A DNA stretch of 64,000 bases from Polaromonas vacuolata (GTDB taxonomy: Bacteria > Pseudomonadota > Gammaproteobacteria > Burkholderiales > Burkholderiaceae_C): NCBI RefSeq assembly GCF_012584515.1, contig NZ_CP051461.1, positions 62,001-126,000 of the forward strand, given 5' to 3'. The notes beneath the pieces were generated by a model, which was given only the letters and a program-made list of their open reading frames with translations, was not told the origin of the DNA and did no database searches. Shown one piece after another: positions 1 through 8,950 of this stretch. Made by a program: the position numbers and the translations under genes. Numbering within the stretch: the stretch's first letter is position 1; the number at the start of each line of letters is the position of its first letter.

Positions 1-253
<253 letters not shown>

Positions 254-329
254 CCTTCAGAGTGTTTTGTAGCGGTTCTTACAGCGCGTTTGTGCTGACC
301 GCCTCGATCAGCGCTTAAAATCTGCACAA

Positions 330-431
330 CCCAAGGAGCGTTGCAGCGAAATGTCTATTTCGTCAGGCTTGGGTTAACGGCGCTAGTACAGCTGCCGCCA
401 AAACGACGCTCACCTTGAGCCCAAAGGTGAG
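330..431 (+). promoter_or_regulatory. SAH riboswitch with ribosome-binding-site switch
   Basis: The RNA matches the S-adenosylhomocysteine aptamer known upstream of metH/ahcY in proteobacteria. Visible pairings are the outer stem GAGCGT (336-341) with ACGCTC (406-411), the hairpin CGAAAT (347-352) with ATTTCG (357-362), the pseudoknot CCCAAG (330-335) with CTTGGG (368-373), and a GGCG/CGCC stem (379-382 with 396-399). An 8-bp hairpin, CTCACCTT (409-416) with AAGGTGAG (424-431), buries the Shine-Dalgarno of the metH gene starting at 435. It shares bases 409-411 with the outer aptamer stem, so the two cannot form together. Ligand binding should therefore free the ribosome site (ON switch). A -10-like TAAAAT at 316-321 would start the RNA just before the aptamer. 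Confidence 0.9.
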
Positions 432-434
432 TCC

Positions 435-3218
435 ATGTCTGCAACTGAAAATTTCCCCCTAGCCGCCACGCCAGCCCTGCCTGCGGTACCCGCCATGAAG
501 CTGTCCGGCCTTGAGCCCGTGAGCATTGGTGCTGAGTCCTTATTCGTCAACATTGGCGAGCGCACCAACGTCACCGGCTCCAAGGCCTTTGCCCGCATGA
601 TTCTCAACGGCGACTTTGAAGCGGCCTTAGTCGTGGCCCGTCAGCAAGTCGAAAACGGCGCGCAAATCATAGACATCAACATGGACGAAGCCATGTTGGA
701 CAGCCAAGCCGCGATGGTGCGTTTTTTGAATTTGATCGCCAGCGAGCCCGACATTGCCCGCGTGCCCATCATGATTGACAGCTCTAAGTGGAGCGTGATT
801 GAAGCCGGTCTGCGCTGCATTCAGGGCAAGGGAATTGTTAATTCCATCTCCATGAAGGAAGGCGAGGCGATCTTTCGTCAGCAGGCCAAACTGCTCAAGC
901 GCTATGGCGCGGCTGCGGTGGTGATGGCGTTTGACGAGAAAGGCCAGGCCGATACCTATGCGCGCAAGATTCAAATTTGCGAGCGCGCTTATCGCCTGTT
1001 GGTCGACGACATCGACTTCCCGCCAGAAGACATTATTTTTGATCCGAATATTTTTGCCATAGCCACCGGTATTGAAGAGCACGACAACTACGCCGTCGAC
1101 TTTATCAACGCCACCCGCTGGATTAAAGAGAATTTGCCCGGCGCTAAAGTCTCGGGTGGCGTGTCCAACGTGTCGTTTAGCTTTCGCGGCAATGACCCGG
1201 TGCGTGAAGCTATTCACACGGTATTTTTGTACCACGCCATCAAAGCCGGAATGGACATGGGCATCGTCAACGCCGGCATGATGGGCGTCTATGACGACTT
1301 AGACCCGATTCTGCGCGAGCGGGTCGAAGACGTGGTGCTTAACCGCCGGCCGGTCTACTTGGCGGGCGAGGCTGAATTAACGCCCGGCGAGCGTTTGATT
1401 GAAGTCGCGGAGACGGCTAAAAGCGGTGCCAAAGACGACAGCAAGCGCTACGAATGGCGCGCCCTACCAGTGCGTCAGCGTCTGTCCCACGCCTTGGTTC
1501 ACGGCATGAATGAGTTCATCACCGAAGACACCGAAGAAGTCTGGCAAGCCATTAGCGCCGACGGTGGCCGACCACTGCATGTGATCGAAGGCCCGTTAAT
1601 GGACGGCATGAATGTGGTGGGCGACTTGTTCGGTCAAGGCAAAATGTTTTTACCTCAGGTGGTGAAAAGCGCCCGCGTCATGAAGCAGGCCGTAGCCCAT
1701 TTGCTGCCTTACATCGAAGCCGAAAAACTGCTGCTAGAAGCCGCTGGTGCGGACGTCAGAACCAAGGGGAAAATCATCATCGCCACGGTCAAAGGCGACG
1801 TCCACGATATTGGTAAAAACATCGTCACTGTAGTTTTGCAATGCAACAACTTCGAAGTCGTCAACATGGGCGTGATGGTGCCCTGCCACGAAATATTAGC
1901 CCGTGCTAAAGCTGAAGGAGCGGATATTGTGGGCCTGTCCGGTCTGATCACGCCGAGCTTGGAAGAGATGCAATACGTGGCCGCCGAGATGCAAAAAGAC
2001 GATTACTTTCGCCTGAAAAAAATCCCGCTCATGATTGGCGGCGCGACCACTAGCCGAGTCCACACCGCGGTGAAAATATCGCCCCATTACGAAGGCCCGG
2101 TGATCTATGTGCCGGACGCATCGCGCAGCGTGAGCGTGGCGCAAAGCTTGCTCTCAGACAATGCCACTAAGTACATAGAAGAGATCAATATCGACTATGA
2201 AAAAGTGCGTATTCAACACGCGAATAAAAAACAAATTCCCATGTGGCCATTGGCCAAAGCACGTGCCAATGCGACACCAGTCGATTGGACAAACTACACG
2301 CCCAAAGTGCCTAAATTTACCGGCCGGCGTTTGTTTAAAAATTTCGATTTAGCCGAGTTAGCACCCTTTATTGATTGGGCGCCGTTCTTTCAAACCTGGG
2401 ATTTGGCCGGCCCTTTTCCCGCCATTCTTAAAGACGAAGTGGTGGGTACCGAAGCCGTGCGTGTTTATGCTGATGCCAAACGCATGCTCAAACGTTTGAT
2501 TGATGGCCGCTGGCTAACGGCTAATGCGGTGGTCGGTTTGTACCCCGCCAACAGCGTCGGTGACGACATAGAAATCTACACCGACGAATCGCGTACCGAA
2601 GTCGCCATGACATGGCACGGCCTGCGCCAGCAGACCGAAAAAACAGCGGTTGAAGGCGTGATGCGCCCGAATCGTTGCCTGTCGGATTTTGTGGCGCCAA
2701 AGGACAGCAAAATCGCCGACTACATTGGCTTGTTTGCGGTTACCGCTGGCCTTGGCATGGAGAAAAAAGAAAAGTATTTTGAGGACGACAACGACGACTA
2801 CTCCTCCATCATGCTCAAAGCCTTGGCTGACCGTTTAGCCGAAGCTTTTGCCGAGGCCATGCACCAGCGTGTGCGCCAAGACTTGTGGGGTTATGCGGCT
2901 GATGAGAGCTTGGCCGTTGAAGACTTAATCCGCGAAAAATACACTGGCATTCGCCCTGCGCCGGGCTACCCAGCTTGCCCGGACCACAGCGTCAAGCAAG
3001 CCATGTTTGAGTTGCTCGGTGCGCAAGACATTGGCATGGCCTTGACCGAAAGTCTGGCCATGACACCAGCGTCTAGTGTGAGCGGTTTTTATCTTGGTCA
3101 CCCGGATAGCTGCTACTTCAATGTCGGCCGAATTGGCGACGATCAGTTGCAGGACTTGGCCAAGCGCCGCGGCAGCTCGATCGAGGCGATGCAGCGTTTG
3201 CTCGCGCCTAATCTGTGA
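435..3218 (+). CDS. metH: Methionine synthase, folate/cobalamin/activation part
   Basis: This 927-residue protein holds the rest of cobalamin-dependent methionine synthase, which methylates homocysteine from 5-methyltetrahydrofolate. Near the N-terminus [12 protein letters not shown] marks the pterin-binding domain. DVHDIGKN at about residue 455 contains the histidine that coordinates cobalamin from below, preceded by the helical cap domain. [12 protein letters not shown] near residue 840 is the SAM-binding signature of the reactivation domain. The zinc/homocysteine domain is in the gene just upstream. Translation starts at 435, seven bases after the AGG that is sequestered by the riboswitch hairpin, so synthesis is probably tied to SAH level. 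Confidence 0.97.
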   Translation: MSATENFPLAATPALPAVPAMKLSGLEPVSIGAESLFVNIGERTNVTGSKAFARMILNGDFEAALVVARQQVENGAQIIDINMDEAMLDSQAAMVRFLNLIASEPDIARVPIMIDSSKWSVIEAGLRCIQGKGIVNSISMKEGEAIFRQQAKLLKRYGAAAVVMAFDEKGQADTYARKIQICERAYRLLVDDIDFPPEDIIFDPNIFAIATGIEEHDNYAVDFINATRWIKENLPGAKVSGGVSNVSFSFRGNDPVREAIHTVFLYHAIKAGMDMGIVNAGMMGVYDDLDPILRERVEDVVLNRRPVYLAGEAELTPGERLIEVAETAKSGAKDDSKRYEWRALPVRQRLSHALVHGMNEFITEDTEEVWQAISADGGRPLHVIEGPLMDGMNVVGDLFGQGKMFLPQVVKSARVMKQAVAHLLPYIEAEKLLLEAAGADVRTKGKIIIATVKGDVHDIGKNIVTVVLQCNNFEVVNMGVMVPCHEILARAKAEGADIVGLSGLITPSLEEMQYVAAEMQKDDYFRLKKIPLMIGGATTSRVHTAVKISPHYEGPVIYVPDASRSVSVAQSLLSDNATKYIEEINIDYEKVRIQHANKKQIPMWPLAKARANATPVDWTNYTPKVPKFTGRRLFKNFDLAELAPFIDWAPFFQTWDLAGPFPAILKDEVVGTEAVRVYADAKRMLKRLIDGRWLTANAVVGLYPANSVGDDIEIYTDESRTEVAMTWHGLRQQTEKTAVEGVMRPNRCLSDFVAPKDSKIADYIGLFAVTAGLGMEKKEKYFEDDNDDYSSIMLKALADRLAEAFAEAMHQRVRQDLWGYAADESLAVEDLIREKYTGIRPAPGYPACPDHSVKQAMFELLGAQDIGMALTESLAMTPASSVSGFYLGHPDSCYFNVGRIGDDQLQDLAKRRGSSIEAMQRLLAPNL

Positions 3219-3469
3219 AGATGGTTTGAGCTCGAAACTCCTCTCGTCCTAGCCTTTAGCGGAAAACGCTGGGGTTACGACGCGTGGCGCCAAGCATCAC
3301 ATGACGTTTGTGGGATTTGCGGGATTTGGGGCTTGCGATTTGATGTTTTATTGGCTTGACAAAGATTTGTATGCGAAAACGTCTACTGATGCGTTAAATA
3401 TTTTTACACTAAGTTACACATCATGCTGCACAGCAATTTGGCAGCTTCCTCTTTGCAAAGGACACTCTC

Positions 3470-4234
3470 ATGACTAATCCCAACCAACAATCTTCTAGCC
3501 AATCGTCGTCAAGCGCCAAGCCCTTGTGGATTGCCGTTGGCCTTTTGGGTGCTGCGGTACTGGCCATGGGCGGCACCATGCTTTATCAGCGCAGCCCAGC
3601 GGCTGTTGCAAGCACTACTCCGCTGGCTATCACCGCGCCTGCCACCAGTGATACCGCACAAAAGCCGGCCCAAGTGGCGCTCAACGACAGCGCAACAAAA
3701 CCTGTGGTTCAGCACACTCAGCCGACGCATCGCGATGCGCCAGTCACCAAATCGCCCGCAGTAGTCGCTCATAGCGGCGCTGCGCCGTCCTCGGTTCCTG
3801 TGCCTTTACCAGTAGCCCAAGCACGTGCTTGCAATGACTGCGGCTCGGTCGAGAGCGTCACGCCCGTGCAACGTTCCATCAAGCCTTCAGGCCCAGGCAT
3901 AGGTGCGGTAGCTGGCGGCGTGTTGGGTGCGGTGCTGGGCAATCAGGTCGGTCAAGGCAACGGTAAAACCGTTGCTACGCTATTAGGTGCAGTCGGTGGC
4001 GGCTTTGCCGGCAACGCGATTGAAAACAACGTCCGCAAGGAAACGGTCTACGAAGTCAGTGTGCGCATGGAAGACGGATCGCGCCGCAGCATAGAGTTGG
4101 CCCAATCACCTAGCGTGGGCAGCCGCGTGACGCTGGAAGGATCTTCCCTGCGTCTGGCTGATGGCACGGTGCTGCGCGCACCGGCAGCGGTGGTCAATCA
4201 GCCGCCGTCACAAACGCAAAACCAAAGTCGTTAA
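3470..4234 (+). CDS. Glycine-zipper 2TM-domain membrane/envelope protein
   Basis: A 254-residue protein with a single hydrophobic segment near residues 20-40, then a long Ala/Thr/Pro/Ser-rich linker, then a glycine-zipper region (about residues 142-180, pattern GAVAGGVLGAVLG and GAVGGGFAGN) and a short beta-rich tail. This is the layout of the Rickettsia 17-kDa surface antigen/SlyB-type glycine-zipper family, envelope proteins whose zipper is thought to insert in or contact the membrane. There is no lipobox cysteine; the N-terminal helix looks like a membrane anchor. A plain AAAGGA-type ribosome site precedes the ATG. Function beyond envelope association is unknown. Confidence 0.8.
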   Translation: MTNPNQQSSSQSSSSAKPLWIAVGLLGAAVLAMGGTMLYQRSPAAVASTTPLAITAPATSDTAQKPAQVALNDSATKPVVQHTQPTHRDAPVTKSPAVVAHSGAAPSSVPVPLPVAQARACNDCGSVESVTPVQRSIKPSGPGIGAVAGGVLGAVLGNQVGQGNGKTVATLLGAVGGGFAGNAIENNVRKETVYEVSVRMEDGSRRSIELAQSPSVGSRVTLEGSSLRLADGTVLRAPAAVVNQPPSQTQNQSR

Positions 4235-4285
4235 GCCAAAGCCAAAGCCAAAGCCAACGCCAACGCCAACGCCAAAGCCAACGCC
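4235..4285. repeat. Hexanucleotide tandem repeat GCCAAR/GCCAAC
   Basis: Eight units of GCCAAA or GCCAAC plus GCC directly follow the stop codon of the glycine-zipper gene (4232-4234). The unit length is a multiple of three and the tract abuts the stop, so it may be a former extension of the coding region that now lies in the 3' untranslated part. Confidence 0.85.
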
Positions 4286-4321
4286 CGAGTCTGAGTCAAA
4301 TTCGAGCTTGGTTTGGTGGCG

Positions 4322-4582
4322 CTAAGACTGCGGTAGTAATTGCGCTGCAACTGCAGTCGCGGCAGAGCGGGTTTCTACGCCGAGTTTTTCAAAAATATGT
4401 TCTAAGTGTTTGTTCACCGTCCGCGGGCTCATGCCTAAAATGTCGGCGATATCGCGGTTGGTTTTGCCTTTAGCCAGCCAAGACAACACTTCAGTTTCCC
4501 TCGGTGTGAGCGGCACCTCCAAGGCCCGCGCTGGGTTGCTCGCATGGTTTGACACGAACAGCAGCAGCATGGATTCAGACAC
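4322..4582 (-). pseudogene. LuxR-type HTH domain, probable C-terminal stump of a regulator
   Basis: The 86 residues are essentially one LuxR/GerE DNA-binding domain: LTPRETEVLSWLAKGKTNRD starts the helix-turn-helix and MSPRTVNKHLEHIFEKLGV is the recognition helix. LuxR regulators normally carry a sensor or receiver domain in front; here an in-frame TAG lies only 12 bases before the GTG at 4582. No clear start signal is seen. I read it as the surviving C-terminus of a longer regulator, though a free-standing HTH protein (GTG 4582 or ATG 4570) cannot be excluded. Confidence 0.6.
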
Positions 4583-5002
4583 ACCACTTTGACCGATTGC
4601 CTAGCTGTCAGACGCGACTCCGAATACCCCGGTTTAGTAAAAATGCTTTGGCCTGCTTTCGATTGCTAAGTTGTTTGAAGCTGGCTAGATATTTTTTAGG
4701 GCTGTGATTTGTATTCAGCTAATTTTCTTCAATTGCCAGAAGGTATTTTGCTAACGCCACCGGCTAAAAGCTAAAAGCTAAAAGCTAATGCGCTGTGCGC
4801 TGCTATTAGCCGCTGTTATTGGACGCAGACATCGCATACGCATGAGCCATCGCAAGCATTAATTTTCTGCGATATTAAAACCGACAGACCTTGCCGCACT
4901 CGCGCCGTATATCCTCACCAAAAGATAACCTTCAGCTGCGCTAGGTTTAAGCCGCCCAGCCCTTGCCCTAGTATTTGAGTGTCGTTTTTTTCACCACTCA
5001 CT
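4583..5002. other. 420-bp gap without a supported gene
   Basis: No gene is supported. The only structure seen is a short tandem repeat, three copies of the heptamer GCTAAAA at about 4763-4787. Confidence 0.6.
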
Positions 5003-5218
5003 ATGCCGCAGCGTAACGCCCCAAATCTCATCAAAAGCTTGAGCGATCTGAATAATTTGTCTGAAATTGTGGTCGATAAGCGCTTGGGGCAAAGAGCGTC
5101 GTCAAAGAAGAACCGGCGCAATCGCCATTACGAAAAGCAGTTTCTGCGCAATGCCCTCACGCATGGGCTTGAATCTGAAGATGATGAATCGCCAGGGGAC
5201 ATTGGCCAAGGCCAGTGA
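5003..5218 (+). CDS. Small basic hypothetical protein coupled to HNH gene
   Basis: The frame encodes 71 residues from the ATG at 5003 (an in-frame GTG at 4979 is an alternative). It is very basic in the middle (KRLGQRASSKKNRRNRHYEK) and acidic at the end. I do not recognise a family. The case for it being real is that its TGA overlaps the GTG start of the HNH gene in a GTGA arrangement, typical of translational coupling. A nucleic-acid-binding partner of the HNH protein is possible, but that is inference. Confidence 0.45.
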   Translation: MPQRNAPNLIKSLSDLNNLSEIVVDKRLGQRASSKKNRRNRHYEKQFLRNALTHGLESEDDESPGDIGQGQ

Positions 5219-5541
5219 AGATAGCTGTGATTCACACCCCCCTGCCAGCGTTAGTGCAATGCCCGCTTTGCGGCCGCGTCATACCGCCTGCGCAGCGCGA
5301 TGCACATCACCTTGTTCCCAAAAGCAAGGGAGGGAGGCAAACAACTTTTATGCACCGCATTTGTCATCGCCAAATTCATGCAGTGCTGACCGAGTCTGAG
5401 TTGGCTCGCCAGTACGCGACGGTAGACGCTTTGCTTGAGCACCCTGAACTCAAAGTATTTGTCTCTTGGGTTAAAACTAAACCTGATGATTTTTTTGTCG
5501 CTACTAGCAAGAGTGCGCGAATTAGAAAACGGCGGCGATAG
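5215..5541 (+). CDS. Small HNH endonuclease-like protein
   Basis: A 108-residue protein with an HNH/McrA-type core: a CPLCGR zinc knuckle (Cys16, Cys19), DAHHLVPKSKGG (His31/His32, first catalytic strand), then MHRICHRQIH with Cys50, His51 and His55. The C-terminal part (about residues 62-95) is typical of a short family of free-standing HNH proteins in proteobacteria, followed by a basic tail. GTG start, overlapping the previous stop. Likely a metal-dependent DNA nickase or nuclease of unknown role; there is no methylase or phage gene next to it. Confidence 0.75.
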   Translation: MKIAVIHTPLPALVQCPLCGRVIPPAQRDAHHLVPKSKGGRQTTFMHRICHRQIHAVLTESELARQYATVDALLEHPELKVFVSWVKTKPDDFFVATSKSARIRKRRR

Positions 5542-5628
5542 TTTTTTGTAACTAGCTACCGTTCAATCATTTTTTTCTTATTGCTAACAGGGCTATTTCT
5601 GGGTTTTCTATGACTTTAGGCTAAGCGG

Positions 5629-5690
5629 CTTTAAGTCCGAAGTGCAATTTTGAGATTAATCGGGTGGCTTGATTATTGTTGAATCTGAGG
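5629..5690. repeat. Vestige of the repeat-gene upstream region (third copy)
   Basis: The stretch beginning GCGGCTTTAAGTCCGAAGTG resembles the sequence far upstream of both repeat-protein genes (about 11767-11825, GCGGCTTCAAGTTTGAAGTG, and about 8418-8475). It lies just beyond the 3' end of the first gene, where the head of another duplicated unit would lie. By-eye alignment only. Confidence 0.5.
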
Positions 5691-5734
5691 GTTTTAGTTA
5701 TTGCGATGCTTGGGTGCTTATTTTGTCTGCGGGT

Positions 5735-8206
5735 CTATTTAGATTCACTCTTCCTGTCGTATTGGCGATCGTCTTTAACATCACTATCACTATCACTATC
5801 ACTATCAATCATCGCTATTGGAAGAAACTGCCGTAATTGAAAGATAAGAGTAGCGCCAAAATCTGCTGGCATTTCTTTCTCCAAAACGCTTAAATTAATG
5901 TGTGCAATTTCTGCTTGAATAAAATCACACGTCATATGCGGGCGAAAGTTTTGGTAAAGCGTTAGGTATTGCTGGCGTTGTTCTGCCAGTGCGTAGATTG
6001 CCTCATCCCCAATATCTCCAAGAGTGGCTGGATTGGTAAAGACGGTGTGCGGATCTTTTTTGAATTCGCCTTTAAGCCAAGCCAATATTTCTTTGAATTG
6101 AATTTCAATTGCTTGCCCGTGATTGAGGATTAGTCCTATCGCTTGCAGCTTGAAATCGCGTGAAATATTAGTTATTAACCGTATCTTCGACAGCTCTTCC
6201 TGTGTTGTTTGAGTGCTTAAAAATTCACCAAGAGAATAAATAATTTCTAGCAGTTGGAGCTTTTCTCGTGCTGGTAAAAATTGGCTCTCGATTACTGCAG
6301 CTGTGTTGCTGCAAGCGGCATCAAACCCTAAGCGCATGTGTTGTCTATATGGCCCTGGATCAATTCCTTCAGCCATGGGTATAGCCAATAGTTGGTCGCG
6401 CAGTGCTTCGCGATCTTCAAGTGGGCGTTGCAAGAGATTAATTCCACTCATCACGGCAGCAGTAAATACAGCCATTTTCTGCGGAGTGGTGTTGGCTTGA
6501 ACTATGCCGGTTAGTAACGCTAATTGATGTGGCTCTTGGCGACTAGCTGCCTCACCCCAATCACGGAGCGTGTCTATGCTGCGGCGCATAGAAATAGCTG
6601 GGATGGCCGCATTCAATGCGTTCAACACTTGGCGGATTTTTTGAGCGTCACCTCGAATTTGTTCGAATAAAAAATTTGTAGTGCTGTAAAAAGCAATTGG
6701 CTGCTGAGCAACAACCCATAGCTGCGCAAGCCGCGGCTGCAACAAGGGCCAAATGGCGACATTGATGTGAGGGTTAACGTTCAATAATTGCAGTAATTCC
6801 AAGGCATTGTTGGCGACTTCTGGTTCTCCCGCAGTTGTTGCCGCATGGACGAGGCTTTCGCGCCCAGCGTCCCCCAAAGCAGCCCATAGTTCAGTTTTTC
6901 TTAGGTCAGAATTGACCGCTAGACTGATCAATAACTGCAGGGCTTCATAGGCCATTGCGGGTTGCGTGGGGTTGGTTACTGCGGCAACGACAGCGGCGTG
7001 CCCAGCGGCCCCCAAGGTGGCCCAGAGTTCAGCGGCTACGCCATTAGCGCGAAGAGTTAAACGGTCCAAAAAACGCAGGGCATTCTTGGCCACAGTGGGT
7101 TGTTCTGGGTTCGTTGCCGCGGCGACGACAGCTGCGCGCCCAGTCATTCCCAAGGTGGCCCAAAGCTCAGCTTGCATTGCAAGAGATTTCAGCGAAAGGA
7201 CAACCAATAAATGCAGAGCTTTTGCGGCCACTTGCGGCTGGCCAAGTGTCGTTGCTACAGCAAGGACGCCTGCGCGTCCAGTTACACCCAAGCTGGCCGA
7301 TAGCGCAGCGGTCCGAGTTGTGGATCCTTCCGCGAGAGTGGACAGTAAACGCAGTGCCATCAGGTTTGTTCGTGGCGACCCCGTGGTCGATACGGCAGTG
7401 ATGATGTTCGTGTAGCCAGTCATCTCCAAGCTGGCCCAAATTGCAGCTTTTCTAGCTTCAGAGCCAGTCATTAAATTGGCTAACAAAGCCATCGCAGCTG
7501 TTCTTTGCGGTTTCGTGGTTGTTGCCGATGCCACGATTGCCGCGTCATTAGCCTTGGTTAAGGTTTCCCAAAGTTGAGATGTTCTGATGACGGAGCCATT
7601 GGTGAGATTCGCTAGTAAGGCTATTGAAGCCGCATTCAATTGGCCTGGAGTGGTCGCTAATTTGACGATTGCAGTAAGCTCGGTCACATCAAAATTCGCC
7701 CAAATAAAAGCTTTTCTACTTTCGGAATTCGCAGCAAGATTCATCAATAACTCTATTGCTTGCCGTGCCACTTTTGGCTGTGTGATAGCGGTTGCAGCAT
7801 TAACTACTTCAGACATTCGCCCCTTAAGTTCGCGATATACCACGGCCCTTTCTTCTTGACTCACACATGAGCGTTTGAGTAAATTTTCTAACTCTACTGG
7901 ATTAATCTGTGCGCTCTGATTTTGATTAATTGACAATGACAGCGAAGTTCTAGCGCTGCTGATTGTTCTGTCGGGTCGGCTGGAGCTACTAGAACTACTC
8001 GCTTTAGTTTCATTGCTCACTACAGTTACTAGTCTGACCGAATAGCTTGATAAGTTTCTTTGAGAAACGAGACTGCTCTGATGTGTGGGTGTCCGGATTG
8101 CAGGGCTGCTCTGAATGACTACTGGGCTTGGAATAGTCGAAATTTTTCTTTCGGCTTTTTGTCTCAACGTAGGATTTATGACAACCGTTGTATGCAAGAG
8201 ATTCAT
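5735..8206 (-). CDS. Large ARM/HEAT-like repeat protein, paralogue A
   Basis: I do not recognise the family of this 823-residue protein. Residues 1-134 are low-complexity, rich in Ser/Thr/Pro/Gln, with no signal peptide. About 135-497 form eight helical repeats of 44-46 residues, pattern VAAATNPEQPTVAKNALRFL then a loop and LWATLGMTGRAAV, like armadillo/HEAT solenoids. About 498-823 are a helical C-terminal domain shared with paralogue B, ending in an acidic (DS)n tail encoded by a 6-bp repeat. The only cysteine shared by both paralogues is Cys632 (FDAACSN). No clear Shine-Dalgarno is seen. Length, repeats and N-terminus recall secreted eukaryote-like solenoid effectors (for example Ralstonia SKWP proteins), but no secretion genes are in the window, so this is only an analogy. 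Base composition is AT-richer than the flanks. Confidence 0.85.
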   Translation of the reverse strand: MNLLHTTVVINPTLRQKAERKISTIPSPVVIQSSPAIRTPTHQSSLVSQRNLSSYSVRLVTVVSNETKASSSSSSSRPDRTISSARTSLSLSINQNQSAQINPVELENLLKRSCVSQEERAVVYRELKGRMSEVVNAATAITQPKVARQAIELLMNLAANSESRKAFIWANFDVTELTAIVKLATTPGQLNAASIALLANLTNGSVIRTSQLWETLTKANDAAIVASATTTKPQRTAAMALLANLMTGSEARKAAIWASLEMTGYTNIITAVSTTGSPRTNLMALRLLSTLAEGSTTRTAALSASLGVTGRAGVLAVATTLGQPQVAAKALHLLVVLSLKSLAMQAELWATLGMTGRAAVVAAATNPEQPTVAKNALRFLDRLTLRANGVAAELWATLGAAGHAAVVAAVTNPTQPAMAYEALQLLISLAVNSDLRKTELWAALGDAGRESLVHAATTAGEPEVANNALELLQLLNVNPHINVAIWPLLQPRLAQLWVVAQQPIAFYSTTNFLFEQIRGDAQKIRQVLNALNAAIPAISMRRSIDTLRDWGEAASRQEPHQLALLTGIVQANTTPQKMAVFTAAVMSGINLLQRPLEDREALRDQLLAIPMAEGIDPGPYRQHMRLGFDAACSNTAAVIESQFLPAREKLQLLEIIYSLGEFLSTQTTQEELSKIRLITNISRDFKLQAIGLILNHGQAIEIQFKEILAWLKGEFKKDPHTVFTNPATLGDIGDEAIYALAEQRQQYLTLYQNFRPHMTCDFIQAEIAHINLSVLEKEMPADFGATLIFQLRQFLPIAMIDSDSDSDSDVKDDRQYDRKSESK
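5779..5808. repeat. Hexanucleotide microsatellite in repeat gene A
   Basis: Four tandem TATCAC units lie in the 3' end of the gene and encode the SDSDSDSD tail. The unit is two codons, so copy-number change would lengthen or shorten the acidic tail without a frameshift. Confidence 0.85.
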
Positions 8207-8950
8207 GTGTCGTTATCAGTTAAAGTAAATAAAGTTTTATTAATATGGAATAGAAAATATTAAAAAAATATTATTAAATTTGGTTATTTTTACTAGTGTT
8301 TATATCGCTGATTAGCCACATGTACAAGCACTAAAAATATGATAATTTATTTTTTAGAAAAAGACTTAAATTTTTACGTATTGAATATTTTTTGGCATGT
8401 CAGTACAAAATTTAAACTACGGATTTAAGCCTAAAGTGGAACTCTTAAATTAACTGGGCGAGTTAGTGATAGTGTGATTAACGCTGGTAAAAGCCAAACG
8501 CTGATAATGATTAATGACCCTTTTCCACACTGCTTAAATATTTGCCTACGTGTCGTTTAAAAAAGCATTGGCTCTAGGGAATGTATTAATCATTTTTCTA
8601 AAATCATTCGTACATTGCGTGCAAACACTCACGACCAGAAACGTGAAGAATTTTGTCCAACACAAACAAACCACTTTTTCTTTGAAGACAAATTTTCTTA
8701 TCTGTCCATATGCTGCGTGGGGGTGTATATTTAATGACCCTATGAATGGTTTGATTCATCGCTTCATGTCCAACTTGCATGCGCTTCGATTGCATCCTTG
8801 ACGCTGATTCCGCGGTGGCGATGCATAGACGCAATCGTCGTCCCCAAAAATATTTCGGACATTAAACACTTCATGATTTTTTATGGAGTAGCTACAAATT
8901 AATTGCCATTCGGTTGCACTTGTAGCTGGTACCTATCCATCAAAAAAATG
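8207..8950. other. 744-bp AT-rich intergenic region, duplicated upstream element A
   Basis: No gene is supported. From 8204 to about 8690 the sequence aligns by eye, with scattered indels, to 11525-12030 upstream of paralogue B. The shared landmarks occur in the same order, including TTCATGTGT at the gene start and ACTCACGACCA near the far end. The duplicated unit therefore includes about 480 bp of upstream DNA, presumably with the promoter. The remaining ~250 bp (8700-8950) are unique. Confidence 0.75.

Noticed and set aside
627..1235. Long minus-strand frame inside metH
   Set aside because: It is a shadow of the metH coding frame, as are similar antisense frames within ilvE, radA, amtB and glcF.
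3350..3400. TTGACA at 3356 as the promoter of the glycine-zipper gene
   Set aside because: No acceptable -10 box is found 16-18 bases downstream.
5735..6700. C-terminal domain as an IpaH/SspH-type NEL ubiquitin ligase
   Set aside because: A conserved cysteine exists, but the surrounding AAC[SG]N does not match the CxD-type NEL active site, and there are no leucine-rich repeats. I left the domain unassigned.
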